The position numbers were made by a program, and so were the translations under genes. From Hymenoscyphus infarciens (Eukaryota > Ascomycota > Leotiomycetes > Helotiales > Helotiaceae): a DNA stretch of 64,000 nt. Below the pieces are notes generated by a model. It made no database searches. It saw nothing but the letters and a program-made list of their open reading frames with translations, and was not told where the DNA came from. Shown one piece after another: positions 59,280-64,000 of this stretch (the stretch's first letter is position 1; each line of letters opens with the position of its first letter). The DNA is taken from positions 30,335 through 94,334 of the forward strand of contig LLCB01000234.1 in NCBI GenBank assembly GCA_001414345.1, written 5' to 3'.

Positions 59280-60703
59280 TTACCTCAACTGGTCTAGAAC
59301 ATTCTCACAAAGCCATGCCCAGTATTCCTCCTCTAACCACCTCTTCACACTTTGTATAAGCGATAGCAAAATTAAGATCTCAGTATGGCTGCCCGTGCCC
59401 GCGTTTAATAATCGCCAGGGACCAAGTACAATCTGTAGAGGAGAAACATGTTAGGAATATATCATAATTGCAGGGAAACACTCTTACCACATTTCCACTT
59501 ACATCCTTCCATGTAATATGGAACTTCCAATCATGGCCAACGACCGTCCAGCCCAAGAATGGGGGTAATTCCTCCAGCTCGGAGTTTTTATCACGACCAT
59601 CACTGGTACGCACCAACAACCCACGCAATCGCTCTAAGCCCGCCGTGCACCAAATCCCCAACTGTATGATCGCCTCGTTATAGTCTCCCCCACGCTCTTT
59701 AACCTCCAAACAGCAAACCAATGGCACCGTGCTTGTATATGCGTCTGTCATCTGGCTAAGAGCTAAGTCTGGGTTCGCCTTATGCACAGGTTCGAGAGTC
59801 GCTGCGACCTTTGGGTGATCAGAGGAGAATGCAAGAGCAAGATCTGCCTTTTTCGCGAAAGACTGAGACGTGTGTTTAGGGAGGAAGACAGGCTCAATGG
59901 ATTGCGTCTGGATGCTATGGACACGTAACATTGCGGAGTCTTGGTCGAGATCTGCGGCTTCGAGAACGCTGTTCACGACCTTCATCCACGCGCTCTCATC
60001 GAGGTGGTTGTCGTAACAGCGGCGCGCTTCATTATATACCTTGTCCGTCATTTTCCAGAGATTGTCAAGGTATAAGGTCGAATGCATAGTGGTAGCAGTT
60101 TCGAATAGGGAGCTTGGTTCTTCGAATAGATCGGGATCAACGTTTCGAAGTCGAGTCTTCGCTTTGTTAGTTGCGGAAAGCAATAGGGCAGGATTAGGTA
60201 GAAAATATGCAAACCTCAAGATTGCGAGGAATTACTCCACTCGATAATTTCTTTACCAGCATAGACCTCAGCTGCTTCACCCTAGGCGGCTGCACCACTC
60301 TGACATCCGGCTGGCAGACTCTCAAGGACGGTCTTGCAAGTTTCAATTGACTGAGCACTTTACGCGTCGGACTGGGAGAGCGCTGGCGAGAAGATGGTGG
60401 CGTTGGGTTTAGAATTGGCCGATTGTGAAATGAAGGTGTCGACGTAGTTGTCGTCCTCGTGGATTCTCCGCTCGCGTTTGAAGCCGTTTCCTGGTCCATC
60501 TCAGATACAGGGCGCTTTCTACTCCGCCCCCTTGTTGGATTTCGGATTGTGAAAGAATACTGAGAAGGTGGAGAGACAAGTGTTGATTGTGATAGAAGGA
60601 AGGGCGATTGATCTTGCTGCTGCAACTCAGCAGGGCTAAGCCAATCATCTGCGGTCGACAACCAGGATGTGAGGAGGAAGCGACTGGACTTGCTTTCCTG
60701 CAT
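59280..60703 (-). CDS. PD-(D/E)XK nuclease-like domain protein of the fungal PDDEXK_12 type
   Basis: Exons 60703-60215, 60156-59488 and 59432-59280, with introns of 58 nt (CTAAC branch) and 55 nt, encode 436 residues. The first 150 or so residues are a disordered, Ser/Pro/Arg-rich tail with SSRQRSPSPTRKV. The domain starts near IPRNLE|TRLRNVDPDLFEE and contains WKMTDKVYNEARRC, KKADLALAF (Asp268) and CCLEVKERGG (Glu314, Lys316). AIIQLGIW (Gln328), FLGWTVVGHDWKFHITW and, after the last splice, IVLGPWRLLNAGTGSHTEIL and EEEYWAWL complete it. D...ExK...Q is the catalytic layout of the nuclease fold. The family is common in accessory regions of Pezizomycotina; its role is not established. All three exons are in frame with no stop, although RIP-mutated repeats lie on both sides. 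Confidence 0.85.
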
Positions 60704-61440
60704 TTTGCGATTTATTAGCTTATAGGGAACGAGAGTGAGTTGAGCTTCCAATGCTAATGCTGTGATGCGAGACGTAATAATGGTTTACTTTGATGTTGCT
60801 AATGTTGCTATGCCAACAACTGGCATTGGAAAGGTAGACACGGGCTATAGTTAATCCGCTCCGAAAGAAGTTGCTAACCTGGCAGACTTGGGCATCGATA
60901 TCAGTATCGAGTGGCCTACTATAGTCATCAGTATCGAGTAATAATCCACGATAATATATCGAGTACATTCGATGTATCAATACCATATCGATATATCATG
61001 TGACCGGAAACTCGTTAATCCGGGCCTGGAGCCAATAGATAGGATGCTCTTGTTTGTTGAAGCTGCATTTTTTCAGTGTATCAGGTATCCGTGCTAAAAC
61101 GCAATAATTAATAGGATAAGATTTGATATCTTTTACGTCATTGGCTTTGAATTGAACGATCAAAAGGTGTTTCACATCATATTCAAATACCTGCGGGCAC
61201 TTATAGAGGTATACGTATCTTTCCTCGTTAGTAATTCACCGCGTCTGTATATTGCCGTAAAGGTTCCTAAGAGGTTCCCTACGAGGCTTGCAGGTAGCCT
61301 CGCTACGATTCGTTCAATACACTACTTCCAAAAAAAAACCAAGAACACTTCCTAAGAGCCTTCTCAGAAGCATTCCCAGAGTTGTTTAGCAACCCTATAT
61401 ACTACCTATCGACCCTCGCCTCTTACTAGCTCTATGGTTT
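60704..61440. promoter_or_regulatory. Upstream region of the PD-(D/E)XK gene and unassigned normal-composition sequence
   Basis: About 740 bp that is not RIP-mutated. Around 60890-61005 the words ATCGATAT and TATCGAG recur in both orientations. From about 61150 the plus strand has a patchy frame (SNSPRLYIAVKVPKRFPTRL, then SEAFPELFSNPIYYLSTLAS in another frame) that may be the relic of an unknown gene. AT-rich repeat begins at about 61440. Confidence 0.3.
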
Positions 61441-62430
61441 TGGAAAACATACGGAGGACGCGGTTAAAAGTATAGAGAATATAGAGCTATATACTATAGA
61501 GATGCTCTATTAGAGTAAGAGTGCTCTATAATTTAGCTCTAGAACCTCTCTTTTTATAGATATATTTAGCGAGTCTATAGAGAGTAGAAAGACCTCTTAT
61601 TATATATTATATTATAATATTATCTTTTAGAAACTTTATTATCTACTTTATCTATTTTATCTTTTAGTTCTTTTACTAGGTTTTTATTAGTAATATATCT
61701 AACTTTTTAGAAAGTAAAGAAGATTTAACTTTTAAAAATAATAATAGTTACTTATAAGCTTCTAACTCTATATATAACTATAATAGTATAAAATAGATAT
61801 TATTATTAAAGAGATATATAAAAGTATATTTAAATAGAAAAATATATATAAATACTAGGATCTAATATAGAGGAAAAGACTAAATTAGTCTTTTATAATC
61901 TAGAGTTAAAATATCTATATATAAGAGAATAAATAATATAAATTCTAAAACTTAATATATATAATAACTAAACTTTAGTAATTTAAGATAGCTAGCTCTT
62001 ATATATCTCTCTTTTAAAAAGACTTATTCTTAAAACTTTACTTTATAATTAAGATAGTATTAGAACTTAGTAAGATTTTTATTTATTTATTTATTATTTA
62101 GAATATAATATCTCTACTCTTTTATTTATTTATAATAATAGCTTTAAATAAAATAGAAGAGTCTAATTAGCTACTAGCTAGAAGTTAGTAGACTCTAGAG
62201 ACGTTATTAGATACTTACTATTATTATTTATAATAATAGTAAAAATTAAATAATAAATAATAATTATAATATAATAGATTTAATTATAATTAGTATATTA
62301 AGAGCTATTACTTTTCTAATTCTAATTTCTTTTCTTCTTTACTTTCTAATAAATAATATAAACTATAAGAAAATCTTCTAATTAGATATAACTTTATATA
62401 CTAATTATTAATTATAGAGATTATATATAT
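61441..62430. repeat. RIP-mutated repeat mosaic with a chromovirus/element A-type LTR relic
   Basis: At 61779 to about 61990 a reverse-oriented LTR relic begins TATAATAGTATAAAAT, as at 52625 and 56196. From about 62150 to 62430 the sequence aligns with about 32325-32610 next to the chromovirus 3' LTR. No gene. Confidence 0.5.
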
Positions 62431-62535
62431 TGTAACAACAAGGCAGGAGTAGAGTAGAAAAGTAGTCTATTCGTGGTTATTAACGCGAAAACTAAAGGTA
62501 AAGAGCGAAGACAGCTCTAAACGATGCTAATATAC
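62431..62535 (+). repeat. Truncated TRIM-B LTR, little mutated
   Basis: Starts TGTAACAACAAGG and aligns with the first 105 or so bases of the TRIM-B terminal repeats at 30676 and 31749, which read TATAATAATAAG there. It keeps the TG start and several CpA that TRIM-B has lost. Breaks off at the join with element B. Confidence 0.7.
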
Positions 62536-64000
62536 AAGAGGTACGGAACCGAACAACGACATACGTCGGCTAATATAAAAGCCCGAACCTACGAAGTACG
62601 TCCGAAAGCCTGGACGTACGTAACCTTCCTAAAATAAAACAACAACTACTGAAACACGGCATATGCTATGTAATCTCGGCTATACAGGACGGCATGCCGT
62701 CACATCCCCCTCCCTTGAAAAAGACTCGTCCCGAGTCTTCTATCTCTTGTCGTTCAGGGTCGAATCGGGATGGTGTAAGTTTGTTGCATTTGTCGTATTT
62801 GTCGTAAGCGAAAAGGTAGATTAGGGTCTGAATCGTAGCTGACCCAGTTCGTAGATGCTTTATTTATCGTGATTTGTCGTAATCGAGACGAGAGGTCGAG
62901 ATGGGTTCCGAATCGTCTTTGTAGATGCTTGTAAAGAGGCTTCGTTTCTAATCCTTCAATATTAAAAGCAAGCATTCGCATTCGCTAAAAAAGTGTGGTC
63001 CGATCCGTCTAGCAGGTCGGAAAAAGTTCAAAGTAAAATCAGAAAAAGCTCAAAGTAAACTCGAAGGTTTAGAGTAGAGTCGGAGGTCGTTCGGTTGAGA
63101 GGCAGTGATAACTCAGTTAAGAGCTCACTTCGAGAGCGTACCGATTCGTATCCGATTCGAAGAATTCAATGAAAAAGAAATTCTGGCCCGGCCAGAACTG
63201 AAAGAAAGTAAGACTCTGATCAGAGTCGGTGGGGTTTCGGCTGGTCAAAGGCGAAGTTGTTACCGAAAGTTGCCGTATTGCCTTGTTCCCTTCGGGGGTA
63301 CTTAAGGACTTAATCGTCATCTTCCGATTTCGAAGAAGAGTTGCTGTCGTATTGTGGGGGATTCGGACGAGCTAAGGTGTGTCCCACATATGAAAGAAGC
63401 GTTCCGATTCTAGTATCTCTCCGAGTATAGCCGTACTCGAAAAGTGACCTTTTGAAGTCGGCAAAAGTTTCTTTAGCATAATCTTCTCCTAATTCCACTT
63501 CTATCTCTTTCTAATGATGTTTGGTTAGGATTAACAGTAATAACTTAGCTAAGAGCTTACTTCTTTGGTCCTGATGGAAAGCGTATTTTAACCGATTCGT
63601 ATCCGATTCGAGGGAAGTAGTGGGAAGGCATTAGGGGCAGCGATGTCCCTTAAGCGAAAGAGGTCTGAATTCGAAAGAGGGTTGGATCGAGGAGGGTTCG
63701 GAGGTGGGATTTGGTTGACTTCGAAGTTCGCTTATAATTTTGTCCTCCATCTCTCTAACCGATCGTTTTTTCCTTTGTGTGCCGCTATCTCTTCTGTATA
63801 TTATCCGCATTTGAGAAGTCCCGCTGGTCTCTTCGACCGTTGTTGTTTCTTCGGGATCTTCTAGATCTTGGTATGCGGGTGTGATTCAGAAAGGGTTCGG
63901 AGGGTCTTTCGAAAAAGGGGGGTGGTGGCCCTGGAAGGGGGTTGTCGCTCTACGCCTCGTGGCGGAACTGGTTCGACATGAAGTCGAAAAGAGGGGGGGG
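62536..64000 (-). mobile_element. Element B: lightly mutated copy of the element A family, minus orientation, cut by window end
   Basis: 62536-62705 is the 3' LTR, missing its outer half; it ends at GTCACA, so the true LTR start is TGTGACGG, and the adjoining 16-bp palindrome GGACGGCATGCCGTCC is intact. The pyrimidine run after it is the polypurine tract. The interior matches element A and keeps CpA and TpG. It has one unit of the array that element A carries six times. A gag piece on the minus strand reads GEDYAKETFADFK and, after a one-base frame change, GEILESERFFHMW (about 63480-63370). The longest minus frame (63498-63310) is only 62 codons, so no intact gag. The window ends in the G run matching element A's 25614-25624. 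Confidence 0.8.

Overview
The window comes from a filamentous ascomycete. Genes carry short GT-AG introns (47-108 nt) with CTAAC/CTGAC-type branch sites. Recognisable orthologues are MND1, palF/RIM8, DAP3/RSM23 and RRS1, and the repeats bear the signature of repeat-induced point mutation (RIP). A leotiomycete or similar Pezizomycotina with a two-speed, AT-rich/gene-rich genome fits; the species is not claimed.

Layout. (1) 1-13.3 kb is an ordinary gene island: an MFS sugar transporter cut by the window edge (-), a BNR_4 beta-propeller protein (+), MND1 (+), the pH-signalling arrestin palF/RIM8 (+), an unidentified acidic coiled-coil protein with a frame puzzle (-), mitoribosomal DAP3/RSM23 (-) and RRS1 (+, divergent from RSM23). 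(2) 13.3-23.8 kb is decaying: a cytochrome P450 pseudogene split by a 5.6-kb Ty1/copia element, then a HET-domain pseudogene. (3) 23.8-59.2 kb is an AT-rich desert of RIP-mutated transposons; no frame stays open for 60 codons between about 28.4 and 59.4 kb. (4) 59.28-60.70 kb holds an intact accessory gene with a PD-(D/E)XK nuclease-like domain. (5) 60.7-64 kb returns to repeats, ending in a much less mutated copy of one of the LTR elements.

The desert can be taken apart by hand using paired terminal repeats, target-site duplications and unoccupied sister copies. The host is a Ty3/gypsy chromovirus (minus strand, about 7.9 kb once insertions are removed) stretched over 24.8-53.0 kb. Inside it are a 3.5-kb gag-only LTR element (24913-28404), a roughly 1.1-kb non-LTR-like repeat called NLR here (28631-32014), which itself holds a TIR element and a 1.2-kb TRIM, a second TRIM (34061-35011), and two copies of another copia family (35123-41345 and 43272-49539). 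All element names are labels for this report only.

Gene boundaries were built by hand from reading frames and splice signals. Family names rest on recognition of conserved motifs, not on database searches.
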